A DNA stretch of 32,398 bases. Source: JBMNRY01 sp050944915 (lineage in GTDB: Bacteria; Bacillota; Limnochordia; JAAZLZ01). Shown here in pieces: positions 1-8,650 of the stretch. The translations under genes and the position numbers were made by a program. The notes under the pieces were generated by a model. The model searched no databases, was not told the origin of the DNA, and worked only from the letters and a program-made list of their open reading frames with translations. The stretch is from positions 1 to 32,398 of the forward strand of contig JBMNRY010000009.1 in NCBI GenBank assembly GCA_050944915.1. Reading direction: 5' to 3'. Each line of letters starts with the position of its first letter. Within the stretch, counting starts at the first letter, position 1.

Positions 1-1203
1 ACCGGTGATGATGGACAAAGTCCTTACCATCGGACAGAGCAGGGAGTGGAAGTTTATCGGGTGAAGAAATACAGCCCGCCGACCATGGATTTCCTCGACT
101 CGGTCTTTCAATTGAACTTGAACATGGCGGAAGAAATCATCCACCTGCGGGAGCAAGGCCTCGATTTCGATTTAATCCACGCCCACGATTGGCTGGTGGC
201 CTATGCCGGCAAAGTCATCAAACACGCCTATCATCGTCCCTTGGTGGCCACCATCCATGCCACCGAATACGGCCGTAACCAAGGTTTACATAATGACTTA
301 CAACGCTATATAAGCAGTGTCGAGTGGTGGCTAGGCTATGAGGCCTGGCGGGTCATTTGCTGTAGCCACTACATGTTTGATGAAGTCAGCCGGGTATTTC
401 AACTGCCCAGGGATAAGGTTTCCATCGTCCCCAATGGGGTGACCACCGAGGAATTCCAACCGACAGCGGAGGATCTAGGGGCCTTTCGGAACAATTACGC
501 GGCACCAAAGGAGAAGATCATCTATTTCATCGGTCGGTTGGTCAATGAAAAGGGTGTCGGTGTCTTGATGGAGGCGGCCCCTAAAGTTTTCGCCCGTTAC
601 CCCGACTGCAAATTCGTCATCAGCGGTAAAGGACCGGCGGGGGACTACTTACAAAGGCGGGCCCGGGAATTGGGAATCGCCCACCGCTTCTATTTCACCG
701 GTTTCGTCGATGATGCTACCCGCAACAACCTCTATCGGGTAGCCGATATCGCCGTTTTCCCCAGCCTTTATGAACCCTTCGGCATTGTAGCCCTAGAGGC
801 CATGGCCGCCGGGGTCCCCGTGGTGGTCAGCGATGTGGGAGGCTTCGGAGAGATCGTCGATCACGGCCGAAACGGATTAAAGGCCTACCCCGGCAATCCC
901 GATTCTTTAGCCGATAATCTAACAGCTCTGCTTTTGGCCCCTGGTCTAGCCAAAAAACTCCAGGAGCGGGCCTTCCAAGAAGTGCAAGACAAATACAGTT
1001 GGGACCGGATCGCCCGTCAGACGGCCGATATCTATGGCCGGGTCCTTGATGAGTATCAGCGTACACCGTGGGAAGGGATGTTAACCCCAGAGGAAATGGA
1101 AGAAAAGGCCTTAGTGGCTCGGATTACCTCCTTCTTAAATCGCCAAGGGAGTCGCTACCAAGCTACGGGCAAATCCCTCTGGGAATTGGTGCCTAAAGGA
1201 TAA
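1..1203 (+). CDS. GT4-family glycosyltransferase (glycogen synthase-like), 5' partial
   Basis: The reading frame is open to the left edge, so the true start lies outside the window; the GTG at 46 is an internal codon, not a convincing start. The visible part is a GT-B fold glycosyltransferase of family GT4. A HAHDW motif sits in the N-terminal half, an NGV linker precedes the second domain, GRLVNEKGV opens that domain, and the sugar-nucleotide site EPFGIVALEAMAAG carries the E-x7-E pair. Only roughly the first 80-100 residues should be missing. GT4 enzymes of this type transfer glucose from ADP- or UDP-glucose to alpha-glucans or small acceptors. The adjacent nucleotidyltransferase and GH57 genes support a role in storage glucan or compatible-solute synthesis. 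The exact donor and acceptor cannot be read from the sequence. Confidence 0.88.
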   Translation, partial: TGDDGQSPYHRTEQGVEVYRVKKYSPPTMDFLDSVFQLNLNMAEEIIHLREQGLDFDLIHAHDWLVAYAGKVIKHAYHRPLVATIHATEYGRNQGLHNDLQRYISSVEWWLGYEAWRVICCSHYMFDEVSRVFQLPRDKVSIVPNGVTTEEFQPTAEDLGAFRNNYAAPKEKIIYFIGRLVNEKGVGVLMEAAPKVFARYPDCKFVISGKGPAGDYLQRRARELGIAHRFYFTGFVDDATRNNLYRVADIAVFPSLYEPFGIVALEAMAAGVPVVVSDVGGFGEIVDHGRNGLKAYPGNPDSLADNLTALLLAPGLAKKLQERAFQEVQDKYSWDRIARQTADIYGRVLDEYQRTPWEGMLTPEEMEEKALVARITSFLNRQGSRYQATGKSLWELVPKG

Positions 1204-1219
1204 AAAAGGGAGTGGTTTT

Positions 1220-3694
1220 GTGCAGGCAGTGATTATGGCCGGCGGTAAGGGAACCCGCCTGCGGCCTTTGACCTGTGATCGACCGAAACCGATGGTGCCC
1301 TTGGCCAACCGGCCGATGATGGAACATATCGTCCGGTTGCTGGCGGACCATGGTTACCGGGATATCGCCGTCACCATGTTCTATTTACCGGAGGTCATCA
1401 AAGCATATTTCGGTGATGGCTCCCCTTGGGGGGTCAATCTCAGCTACTATGTCGAGGAGACCCCCCTAGGTACCGCCGGCAGTGTGATGAACGCCGCCGG
1501 GTTTTTCGAAGATACCTTCCTAGTCATCAGTGGTGATGCCTTAACCGATTTCGATTTACGGGAGGCCGTCCAATTCCATAAAGAAAACAACGCCATGGTC
1601 ACCATCTTGTTGACCAAGGTAGAGGCTCCCTTAGAATACGGGGTAGTCATCACCGATGCCCAGGGACGGATCCGTCAATTCTTAGAAAAGCCTAGTTGGG
1701 GGGAAGTCTTCAGCGATACGGTCAATACGGGGATTTACATTTTAGAACCAGAGATCTTCCAATACATCCCTCCCGGTCAACCCTACGATTTTAGTAAAGA
1801 TCTCTTCCCTCGGCTGTTGGCCGCGGGATGTCCCATGTATGGTTATGTAGCTAGCGGTTACTGGTCCGATATCGGGAATTTAGAGCAGTACCGCCAGTCC
1901 CATTACGATCTGCTGGCGGGGAAGATCCGCCTCCAACTGCCGGGCCGAGAAGTCTCACCGGGGGTGTGGGCCGAAGCTAACGTCCATATCGATCCTACAG
2001 CCCAGATCCAAGGCCCCATCCTCATTGGCCAAAACACCTGGATCGGTCCCGGTGCCCAAATCGAAGGCTACTCGGTCCTCGGGGCCAACTGTATTGTCGA
2101 TGGGGGTGCAAGCCTCAAAAGGACTCTGGTGTGGGATCATGGCTACATTGGCCATGATTCCCAGCTGCGAGGGGCCATTCTCTGCAGCAAGGTGCGGATT
2201 AAAGATCGGGCGGCCGCCTATGAAGGGGTGGTCATCGGCGATGGTTCCACCGTCGGCAAAGAGGCTGTCCTTAGGCCCGGCGTGAAGGTCTGGCCTGGAA
2301 AGTCTATCGATAGCGGCTCCACCATCGCCGACTCCCTGGTTTGGGGCAGCCGCTGGAGCCGTTCCCTTTTCGGTTCCCAAGGGATCCACGGCTTGGTGAA
2401 CGTGGATTTAACGGTGGAATTGGCCGGCAAGCTAGGGGCAGCCTTGGGGGCTATCATGCCCCCTAAATCCCAGCTGGTGGTCGGAGCCGATAGCTATCGG
2501 CCCAGCAGGATGCTCAAACGGGCCTTTATCGCCGGTCTTTTGTCCACAGGGATCGATGTCTTCGATTTGGGTACCACCACCACCCCGGTGGCTCGCCATG
2601 CGGTAGTAGCTAGCGGTGCCCAAGGGGGAGTCCATATCCACCTTTTGCCCCAAGACCCCCGTTGTGCCTTGTTTAAATTTTTCGATGAACGGGGTCTAAA
2701 CTTCGATAAAAACCAGGAACGGAAACTGGAGAACAGCTTCTTTTGTGAAGATTTCCGCCGGGCACCGGCCGAGGGGATCGGCGATTTAGCCTTCTTACCC
2801 CGGATCGCCGAACATTACGTCGATGAGCTCCTGGGGGGCATCGATGTGGATCGGATCACCAAGGCCCGCTTCCGCATCGTCGTCGATTACCATGGGACGA
2901 CCCTCTCCTTGCTTCTGCCGGCCTTTTTGGAACGCCTCGGTTGCCAGGCGGAAGTCATCGAGGGGGAAGAAGGTGAGGGTACCCGGGGTGCCCAGCAATT
3001 TCTCTTCGATGTGGGTCAACTGGCCCAGCGGGTAGTCGCTTCAGGGGCCCATCTGGGGATTGCGGTCGATAACAGCGGAGAGCGCCTCATTCTCGTCGAT
3101 GAATTGGGGAACGTGATCACCGATGAACTCTTTTTGGCCATCATTTCCCTCCTAGCCTTCAAGGGAGGGGAAGGAGGCACCATCGCCGTGCCGGTGACAG
3201 CCTCGGGAGCCATCGAAAAACTGGCAGCCCAATACAAAGGTCGGGTGATCCGAACGAAGGCCAATCCCCGTTCGGTAATGGAGAAGGCCATCGAAGAAAA
3301 GATCTTCCTTGGACGCCGTGGCCTACCCCATTTCCAACTGGTCTTCGATGCCATCGTCTCCCTAGGCAAGGTGCTGGAGCTGATGGCCCTCGATGGTGTG
3401 TCCCTCTCGGCCTTGGTAGCCCAGATCCCCCAATTCTATATGCAACAGGAGACAATCCCTTGTCCTTGGGAAGATAAGGGGAAGGTGATGCGTAAACTCA
3501 TCGAAGCCACGGCCCGGGAGAAGGTGGAGCTCATCGATGGGGTGAAGGTCCACCACGACCGAGGTTGGACATTGATTCTGCCCGATGGAGAAGAACCGGT
3601 CTTTCGGATCTATAGCGAAGGGGATAGTCCAGAGGAAGCCGATGCCCTCTTGCAGGCTTACATGGGTAAGATCGAAGAGATGCGTTTAAGCTAA
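1220..3694 (+). CDS. Sugar-phosphate nucleotidyltransferase fused to a degenerate phosphomannomutase domain
   Basis: The GTG start at 1220 follows an AAAAAAGGGAG ribosome site and lies 16 bases after the glycosyltransferase stop. Residues 1-235 are a nucleotidyltransferase with GGKGTRLRPLT at the nucleotide-binding loop. Residues about 255-370 are a left-handed beta-helix of hexapeptide repeats. Residues about 400-820 resemble alpha-D-phosphohexomutases. Related fusions are usually called mannose-1-phosphate guanylyltransferase, but true substrate may be glucose-1-phosphate. The mutase half looks inactive: the position of the TASHNP phosphoserine loop reads LLPQDP (about residues 472-478), and the metal loop DGDxDR reads DNSGERL (about 615-621). 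I expect an active N-terminal transferase with a structural or ligand-sensing C-terminus. The gene ends at a bidirectional terminator. Confidence 0.85.
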   Translation: MQAVIMAGGKGTRLRPLTCDRPKPMVPLANRPMMEHIVRLLADHGYRDIAVTMFYLPEVIKAYFGDGSPWGVNLSYYVEETPLGTAGSVMNAAGFFEDTFLVISGDALTDFDLREAVQFHKENNAMVTILLTKVEAPLEYGVVITDAQGRIRQFLEKPSWGEVFSDTVNTGIYILEPEIFQYIPPGQPYDFSKDLFPRLLAAGCPMYGYVASGYWSDIGNLEQYRQSHYDLLAGKIRLQLPGREVSPGVWAEANVHIDPTAQIQGPILIGQNTWIGPGAQIEGYSVLGANCIVDGGASLKRTLVWDHGYIGHDSQLRGAILCSKVRIKDRAAAYEGVVIGDGSTVGKEAVLRPGVKVWPGKSIDSGSTIADSLVWGSRWSRSLFGSQGIHGLVNVDLTVELAGKLGAALGAIMPPKSQLVVGADSYRPSRMLKRAFIAGLLSTGIDVFDLGTTTTPVARHAVVASGAQGGVHIHLLPQDPRCALFKFFDERGLNFDKNQERKLENSFFCEDFRRAPAEGIGDLAFLPRIAEHYVDELLGGIDVDRITKARFRIVVDYHGTTLSLLLPAFLERLGCQAEVIEGEEGEGTRGAQQFLFDVGQLAQRVVASGAHLGIAVDNSGERLILVDELGNVITDELFLAIISLLAFKGGEGGTIAVPVTASGAIEKLAAQYKGRVIRTKANPRSVMEKAIEEKIFLGRRGLPHFQLVFDAIVSLGKVLELMALDGVSLSALVAQIPQFYMQQETIPCPWEDKGKVMRKLIEATAREKVELIDGVKVHHDRGWTLILPDGEEPVFRIYSEGDSPEEADALLQAYMGKIEEMRLS

Positions 3695-3712
3695 AAGGGG
3701 AGATGAAGAAAC

Positions 3713-3741
3713 AAGGCTAGGGAGACTTTTTCCCTAGCCTT
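3713..3741. terminator. Bidirectional terminator between convergent genes
   Basis: Perfect 11-bp inverted repeat, AAGGCTAGGGA (3713-3723) and TCCCTAGCCTT (3731-3741), with a 7-base loop containing TTTT. It lies between the convergent nucleotidyltransferase and GH57 genes and its right arm touches the stop codon of the minus-strand gene. There are T or pyrimidine bases on both sides, but no long U-tract. Confidence 0.7.
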
Positions 3742-5351
3742 TAACTATGGACAGCTATCGAGGCTGTTTCTTCGCTGTAAATGCGGTAATCCAGATGGGG
3801 AAAGATATTATCCCGCCACTCCAAATCGGCTAGGAAGCTTTCGTCGATGGAGTTGTGGCGGATTTGTTCGTAAAGAAGGTTAAACCGGCCGATATGGTCC
3901 TTGGTCCGGCGGGTCGCGTATTCCACCATGGTCCCCGTCTTCATGATAAAGGCCCAGTCGCTGCTTTGGGCCAGAAGGAGCTCCCGGGCCGCTTGGTTGA
4001 GGGCCCGGCGGGTCAGATCATCGGGGTAGGGATGCTCCCGGGCTAATTGGATCATCCGCTGGGCGGCCATATGGAGATGGGGATAGATCCAATGGTTGCT
4101 GCCCTCCAGCCAGACTTCGCTGTAGCCTTTATAGCCCCAACTGGAGAGATGGGGTTTGCAGATCTGGTTTTTGGGGAACTGCTCCAAATACCTGCTGGGG
4201 GTGATAAGGGCAACAGTCTTTTGATCGAAGGCCAGTTTGCGGATGAGGAAATTTAGCCAATCGACCCCTTCAAACCACCAGTGGCCAAACAACTCGGCAT
4301 CATAGGGAGCCACTACTATAGGCGGCCGATCCATATGGGTCCGCAAGTATTCGATCTGTTTTTCCCTGTTGAACATGAAATTGCCCGCATGCTGGGCGGC
4401 CCTCTCCCGGGCCACATGGGGATCATAGGGTTCCCGGTGGGCTCCTTTGCCAGTAACCCGGTAATACTTAATCCCCGTATTGACCCGGATGCCGTCTTTT
4501 AAGTAAGGTCCAATGTAGTCATAATCCAGATCATAGCCGATATCCCGATAAAACTCCCGGTAGACATAATCGCCGGGATAGCCCTCATCGGCACTCCAAA
4601 CCTGTTTGGAAGACTCCCAATCCCTGGCGAAGAGGGCCAACCCTTCCGGAGAATAAATCGGGGCATAAACGGCGTATTTCGGTTTAGGTTCAGCGTGGAG
4701 CACACCATGGGAATCGGTGAAAGAATACTTGATCCCAAATTCCCGTAGGTAGGCATCGTGGCCCGGTTGGTAACCACATTCTGGCAACCAAAAGCCTTGG
4801 GGATCTCGATGGAACAGCTGCCGGTAAAACTGGACCCCCAGGGCGATTTGAGCCCGGACCGCAGGGGGATGGACATCCATCAAAGGCAAATAGCCATGGG
4901 TGGCCGCAGAAGCGATGATCTCCAAATGGCCTAGTTCTTGGAATTTGCCGAAGGCAGCGGCCAGATTGCGTTTGTATTTGTCATTGAAGTGATGATAGGT
5001 TTTGTAAAAGTGTTCCCGATACATCAGGGCCAGAGGGTGGAATTGGGGTTGGTAACGGGTCCGTTCCACCTCCCTGTCCGCCAGTTCCATCAAGCGTTCC
5101 ATATGCTTGTTATACCGCCCGTGGAGGAAGGGATCGAGGAACATGGAGAGCAGGGGCGGTGTTAGGGACATGGTCAACTCCCAGGGGATCCCATCATCGG
5201 TCAAACCCTCGAAAACGTTTAACAAGGGGATATAGGTTTCGGTGAGGGCCTCGAAAAACCAATCTTCCTCTAAATAATGATCATAGTCCGGATGCCGGAC
5301 ATAGGGGAGGTGGGCGTGGAGGACCAGGGCTAGGAAGCCTTTGTGTTCCAA
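3741..5351 (-). CDS. GH57 family 1,4-alpha-glucan branching enzyme
   Basis: A 536-residue GH57 protein, the usual length for the branching-enzyme type with a C-terminal DUF1957 helical domain. The conserved GH57 regions are present: HAHLPYV at residues 12-18; WLPECGY with the probable nucleophile E191; VWSADEGYPGDYVYREF around 251-267; and PYDAELFGHWW with the probable acid/base D351. GH57 branching enzymes cleave an alpha-1,4 bond in amylose and form alpha-1,6 branches. The ATG at 5351 has a GTTGATAACCC-type upstream without a strong ribosome site and lies 13 bases after the DUF4912 gene stop, so the two genes are probably co-transcribed. The gene converges on the nucleotidyltransferase at a shared terminator. 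Assignment to family is firm; the branching activity itself is inferred from motif similarity. Confidence 0.9.
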   Translation of the reverse strand: MEHKGFLALVLHAHLPYVRHPDYDHYLEEDWFFEALTETYIPLLNVFEGLTDDGIPWELTMSLTPPLLSMFLDPFLHGRYNKHMERLMELADREVERTRYQPQFHPLALMYREHFYKTYHHFNDKYKRNLAAAFGKFQELGHLEIIASAATHGYLPLMDVHPPAVRAQIALGVQFYRQLFHRDPQGFWLPECGYQPGHDAYLREFGIKYSFTDSHGVLHAEPKPKYAVYAPIYSPEGLALFARDWESSKQVWSADEGYPGDYVYREFYRDIGYDLDYDYIGPYLKDGIRVNTGIKYYRVTGKGAHREPYDPHVARERAAQHAGNFMFNREKQIEYLRTHMDRPPIVVAPYDAELFGHWWFEGVDWLNFLIRKLAFDQKTVALITPSRYLEQFPKNQICKPHLSSWGYKGYSEVWLEGSNHWIYPHLHMAAQRMIQLAREHPYPDDLTRRALNQAARELLLAQSSDWAFIMKTGTMVEYATRRTKDHIGRFNLLYEQIRHNSIDESFLADLEWRDNIFPHLDYRIYSEETASIAVHS

Positions 5352-5364
5352 GGGTTATCAACTC

Positions 5365-6204
5365 CTAATAGGTTTCCCGGGTGAAGACCGGGGTGATTGT
5401 AATTTGCTCCCCATCGGGTGATTTGGCTACCACGGGGAGGATGAAGGCACCATCGTCGAAGGCCACCCGGAGGGAAAAGGTGCCATCAGAACCCAACTCC
5501 ACCGGTTGGCCCTGGATCTCCACCTGGGCCCCCGGCTCGGTGGTGCCATAGAGGATTAACTCGGCATTTAATTGCAACCTAAAATCCCTGGGTTGTTCCT
5601 TACCCCCCAGGGGACTGCTAATATTGATTAAGGCCGCGGAATGGGCTTCTTTTTCCAAGTTGACTGCCCTGTTCATCTCCGGGGAAGAGCCGCCCCCAAA
5701 ATCGGTATACTGCAGATTATAGATCTCATCGATGGTTAACCACCGCTCATCGACCAAAGGGGAGGCTCCTTGGGGGGGAGTAATCACTTTGTTAGACCAC
5801 AACAAGGGCACATAGTCACCATCGGGCCCTTGGCCGCCGATGGCTAACTGTAACACATGGCCATCCCGATCGGTTTCGATATACCAATTCCGGGCCTCGA
5901 TATCGATGACTTGTTCCCGATAATCCCCTGCGGTATGATCAAAAACCCGCATGACCCAATCCCCTCCGGGGTGGGCCTGTTTACGTTCCTCGGTGATTTC
6001 CCAATAGGTAAAAATCCACTGGGGATCCCGGACTAGGGCGACCAATCGATCTTGATTGTAACCATGGGGGAGCTCATAGTCGCTCGGTTCCTGCCGCCAC
6101 TTCCGGGGGTGGGATTCTTCCTCGAGGAGATTGATGACGCGGGCATCATTGGTATATGCCTGCCAACCATCCTTATGTTGTCCATTCTGTCCTTCGGTGT
6201 GCAA
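5365..6204 (-). CDS. DUF4912 domain-containing protein
   Basis: A 279-residue protein starting at a TTG (6204) preceded by GGGAGGAAGAG. The DUF4912 core is visible at about residues 40-155, with the typical RLVALVRDPQWIFTYWEIT segment followed by a beta-rich region carrying VMRVFDHTAG. A second beta-rich domain near residues 205-275 reads like an immunoglobulin-like or carbohydrate-binding fold. No signal peptide or membrane segment is seen. DUF4912 proteins commonly sit beside GH57 branching enzymes and may act as carbohydrate-binding or assembly partners. That is association, not demonstrated function. The gene is upstream of and in line with the minus-strand GH57 gene and divergent from the second GH57 gene. 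Confidence 0.85.
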   Translation of the reverse strand: MHTEGQNGQHKDGWQAYTNDARVINLLEEESHPRKWRQEPSDYELPHGYNQDRLVALVRDPQWIFTYWEITEERKQAHPGGDWVMRVFDHTAGDYREQVIDIEARNWYIETDRDGHVLQLAIGGQGPDGDYVPLLWSNKVITPPQGASPLVDERWLTIDEIYNLQYTDFGGGSSPEMNRAVNLEKEAHSAALINISSPLGGKEQPRDFRLQLNAELILYGTTEPGAQVEIQGQPVELGSDGTFSLRVAFDDGAFILPVVAKSPDGEQITITPVFTRETY

Positions 6205-6373
6205 AACAGTCTCTTCCTCCCTTCCATGGGCTGCCGCCCCTGAGCACCATCCCTCTTAATATTTCTTTTTGATCGGACCATTATGCGCCGGGCTCCCGAA
6301 ATGTATTTCCCCCAACTTTCCCGGGGAATATACCTAACAAAGGGAAAATATCTGGAAAAAGTGGGAGGCGCCT

Positions 6374-7963
6374 ATGAAGTACTTTGCTTTAGTGTTGCAC
6401 AGTCATTTGCCCTACTGCCGGCAAGCGGGGGTTTGGCCCTTTGGCGAAGAGTGGGTCCTCGAGGCCATGGCCGAGACCTATGTACCCCTTTTGACCCTCT
6501 TGAAGAAATACTCTAACGATAAAATCAGAGTAGGCCTTAGTTTTAGCCCCGTCTTGGTGGAACAACTCAAGGATCCCTATATGCAAGGGCGGTTTCTAGA
6601 ATTTTTGGAGGCTAAGGAGGAGGCGGCCCGGGAAGATGAAAAGCGGTTTACCCAGGGGCGGGAGGAAAAACTAGCAGCCCTGGCCGCCGATTACCTCAGC
6701 TACTACCGGCAGATCCGCCGGGATTACCAGGAGATCCTCCGGGGGGATTTCCTAGGGACCCTAAGAGAACTAAGGGAAGCAGGGGTTGTGGAACTTCTCA
6801 TGGGCGCCGCTACCCATGGCTACTTGCCCCTTCTGGAGGAGACAGCCCTGTGGGGGCAACTGGCCACTGGTAAAGAAGCCTACCGCCATTATTTCCAGGG
6901 GGACCCCCAGGGGATTTGGCTGCCCGAATGTGCTTACCGCCCCGGCTTAGAAACCTATTTGGAAGAGTTGGGATTAAAATACTTTATCGTCGATGGCCAC
7001 GCCATTAGGGGAGGCCATGTGGATGCCGTCTACAGGGCTCCCGGCCCCACCCCCAGCCGCGGGGTGACCCACGGTTTTTCGACCTTAAAACCCTACTACA
7101 CAGGGAAGAGCAAAGTAGCCGTCTTCGGCCGGGACCAGTTAACGGGCCTGCAAGTCTGGTCCGAGGACTGGGGTTATCCCACTGACGGCTCCTATCGGGA
7201 ATTTCATAAACGGGATGAAAAATCGGGTTTCCATTATTGGCGGATCACCGGTCCGGGGACGGAATTAGAGGGAAAGGATGTATACGATCCCAGCGCGGCC
7301 CTCGCCCAGGTAGCTGAAGATGCCCGGGATTTCGTCGATGCCCTTCAAAAACGGAGTTATGATCACGACCCGGCCATCGTCTTGGCCCCCTTTGATGTGG
7401 AACTTTTCGGCCATTGGTGGCGGGAGGGGATCCTCTGGTTAGAAAGGGTCTTCCAGGAATTAAGTAGTCAAGGGGAGTTGGAGATGCTCACCCCCTGTCG
7501 TTATCTAGCCCTCCACGCACCGGAAGGCTCCATCTCCCTGCCCGAATGCTCTTGGGGTCAAGGGGGTAGGCACTACATTTGGCAGAATGGAGCCACCGCC
7601 TGGCTATGGTCCCAACTGGAAGAGGCGACCAAAGGGTTTGCCCAAAGGGCCGGGGAACTGGAAAACCCCGATCCATGGCAAAGGCGGGTTTTGGCCCAAG
7701 GGGCCAGGGAATGTCTACTCCTACAAGCTTCCGATTGGCCCTTTTTGATCAGCACCGGCCAAGCCGCGGATTACGCTAGTCGCCGTTTCCTAGATCACCT
7801 TTCCCGCTTGGAACGGCTCCTCGATGGTCTAGTCAACGATGAGCGGGGGGAGAGCTTTAACCGTTTTTTAGAGGAGCTGGAAGCCCAGGACAACATCTTC
7901 CCCTTCATCGATTACCGCCATTGGTCCCGGGCAAGGCTTCAACAAGTGCAGGGGCAAGCTTGA
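6374..7963 (+). CDS. Second GH57 family glycoside hydrolase (branching-enzyme-like)
   Basis: A 529-residue paralogue of the minus-strand GH57 gene, divergently transcribed, starting at ATG 6374 after GTGGGAGGCGCCT. It keeps HSHLPYC (9-15), WLPECAY with E185, VWSEDWGYP (261-269) and FDVELFGHWW with D341, so both catalytic carboxylates are present. It differs in two loops. The stretch between REF and Y-R-[VI]-TG is 18 residues shorter than in the other copy, and the stretch before FGRD is about 18 residues longer. These loops lie between the catalytic motifs, so acceptor or chain-length preference may differ. It is most likely an alpha-glucan branching enzyme, possibly with another transferase specificity. 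Confidence 0.85.
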   Translation: MKYFALVLHSHLPYCRQAGVWPFGEEWVLEAMAETYVPLLTLLKKYSNDKIRVGLSFSPVLVEQLKDPYMQGRFLEFLEAKEEAAREDEKRFTQGREEKLAALAADYLSYYRQIRRDYQEILRGDFLGTLRELREAGVVELLMGAATHGYLPLLEETALWGQLATGKEAYRHYFQGDPQGIWLPECAYRPGLETYLEELGLKYFIVDGHAIRGGHVDAVYRAPGPTPSRGVTHGFSTLKPYYTGKSKVAVFGRDQLTGLQVWSEDWGYPTDGSYREFHKRDEKSGFHYWRITGPGTELEGKDVYDPSAALAQVAEDARDFVDALQKRSYDHDPAIVLAPFDVELFGHWWREGILWLERVFQELSSQGELEMLTPCRYLALHAPEGSISLPECSWGQGGRHYIWQNGATAWLWSQLEEATKGFAQRAGELENPDPWQRRVLAQGARECLLLQASDWPFLISTGQAADYASRRFLDHLSRLERLLDGLVNDERGESFNRFLEELEAQDNIFPFIDYRHWSRARLQQVQGQA

Positions 7964-7977
7964 GGTAATGACTCCGC

Positions 7978-8026
7978 CCCCCGTTAGGTTGCCAAAGGGC
8001 CGCCTTTTCGGTAAACTAAGCGGGGG
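7978..8026 (+). promoter_or_regulatory. Long leader hairpin pairing with the ribosome site of the methyltransferase gene
   Basis: The 72-base gap before the methyltransferase gene folds into an extended imperfect hairpin. CCCCCG (7978-7983) pairs with CGGGGG (8021-8026), TTA (7984-7986) with TAA (8017-8019), GTT (7988-7990) with AAC (8014-8016), GCC (7991-7993) with GGT (8010-8012, one wobble), and AAAGG (7994-7998) with CCTTT (8003-8007) around a GCCG loop. The GGGGG in the right arm is the Shine-Dalgarno of the TTG start at 8036. It may therefore restrict translation, or act as a weak terminator of the GH57 gene; there is no T-tract. Confidence 0.45.
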
Positions 8027-8035
8027 TGAACTCAA

Positions 8036-8647
8036 TTGTCCGTCGATGATGGCCAACGCCTAATTCCCGATGCCCTCGGTTTACATAATCGACTGGTCCA
8101 GGAACATCTGGCCCGTTATCATTTCGCCGGGGATTACGTCCGGGGGCGGGTCCTGGATTTGGCCTGTGGTGTCGGTTATGGGAGCCAATATTTGGCCTCC
8201 CGCCCTGGGGTGGCCGAGGTAATCGGTATCGATCATTGTCCGGCGACGATCCAGTATGCCCGGAGGCGCTACCCCCATGGATTAGTAGAGTACCATGTGG
8301 CCGATGCCCTCGATACCCATCTGCCGGAACGTTTTGGCCTTTTCGATACCATCTGTAGTTTTGAAACCATCGAACATCTATCGGCCGATAAGCTTTTCTT
8401 GCGGATATTGCGTTCAATGTTAGCCCCGGGCGGTCTGCTCATCATTTCCACCCCCTTTGGTCGGGGGCGGGGGCAACCTTGTGCCGATCCCTATCATGTT
8501 TGGCAGTATCGTCCCGAAGAATTCCGGGAACTGTTGGCGGAGGTCTTTCCTGCAGTCACCCTCTACTACCAATTGGGTTCCCAAATCGAATTGCCCCGGG
8601 GGAATAAACGTTATTTCCTCGGTGTTGCCCTATGTAGGGGAGGTTAA
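8036..8647 (+). CDS. Class I SAM-dependent methyltransferase
   Basis: A 203-residue protein starting at TTG 8036 with GGGGGTGA nine bases upstream. Motif I, DLACGVGYGS, is at residues 41-50, the acidic end of strand 2 is in EVIGIDHC, and the post-motif region ICSFETIEHL plus LLIISTPFG matches the Methyltransf_11/25 type. It should bind S-adenosylmethionine and methylate a small molecule or a sugar/lipid; the substrate cannot be deduced. Its stop is three bases before the next start, so it is probably translated in one operon with the secreted protein, the PHP protein and RapZ. Confidence 0.85.
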   Translation: MSVDDGQRLIPDALGLHNRLVQEHLARYHFAGDYVRGRVLDLACGVGYGSQYLASRPGVAEVIGIDHCPATIQYARRRYPHGLVEYHVADALDTHLPERFGLFDTICSFETIEHLSADKLFLRILRSMLAPGGLLIISTPFGRGRGQPCADPYHVWQYRPEEFRELLAEVFPAVTLYYQLGSQIELPRGNKRYFLGVALCRGG

Positions 8648-8650
8648 TCG

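Noticed and set aside
6205..6373. Divergent promoters between the DUF4912 and second GH57 genes
   Set aside because: The 169-base gap surely holds promoters, but I could not find a pair of boxes clearly better than background on either strand.
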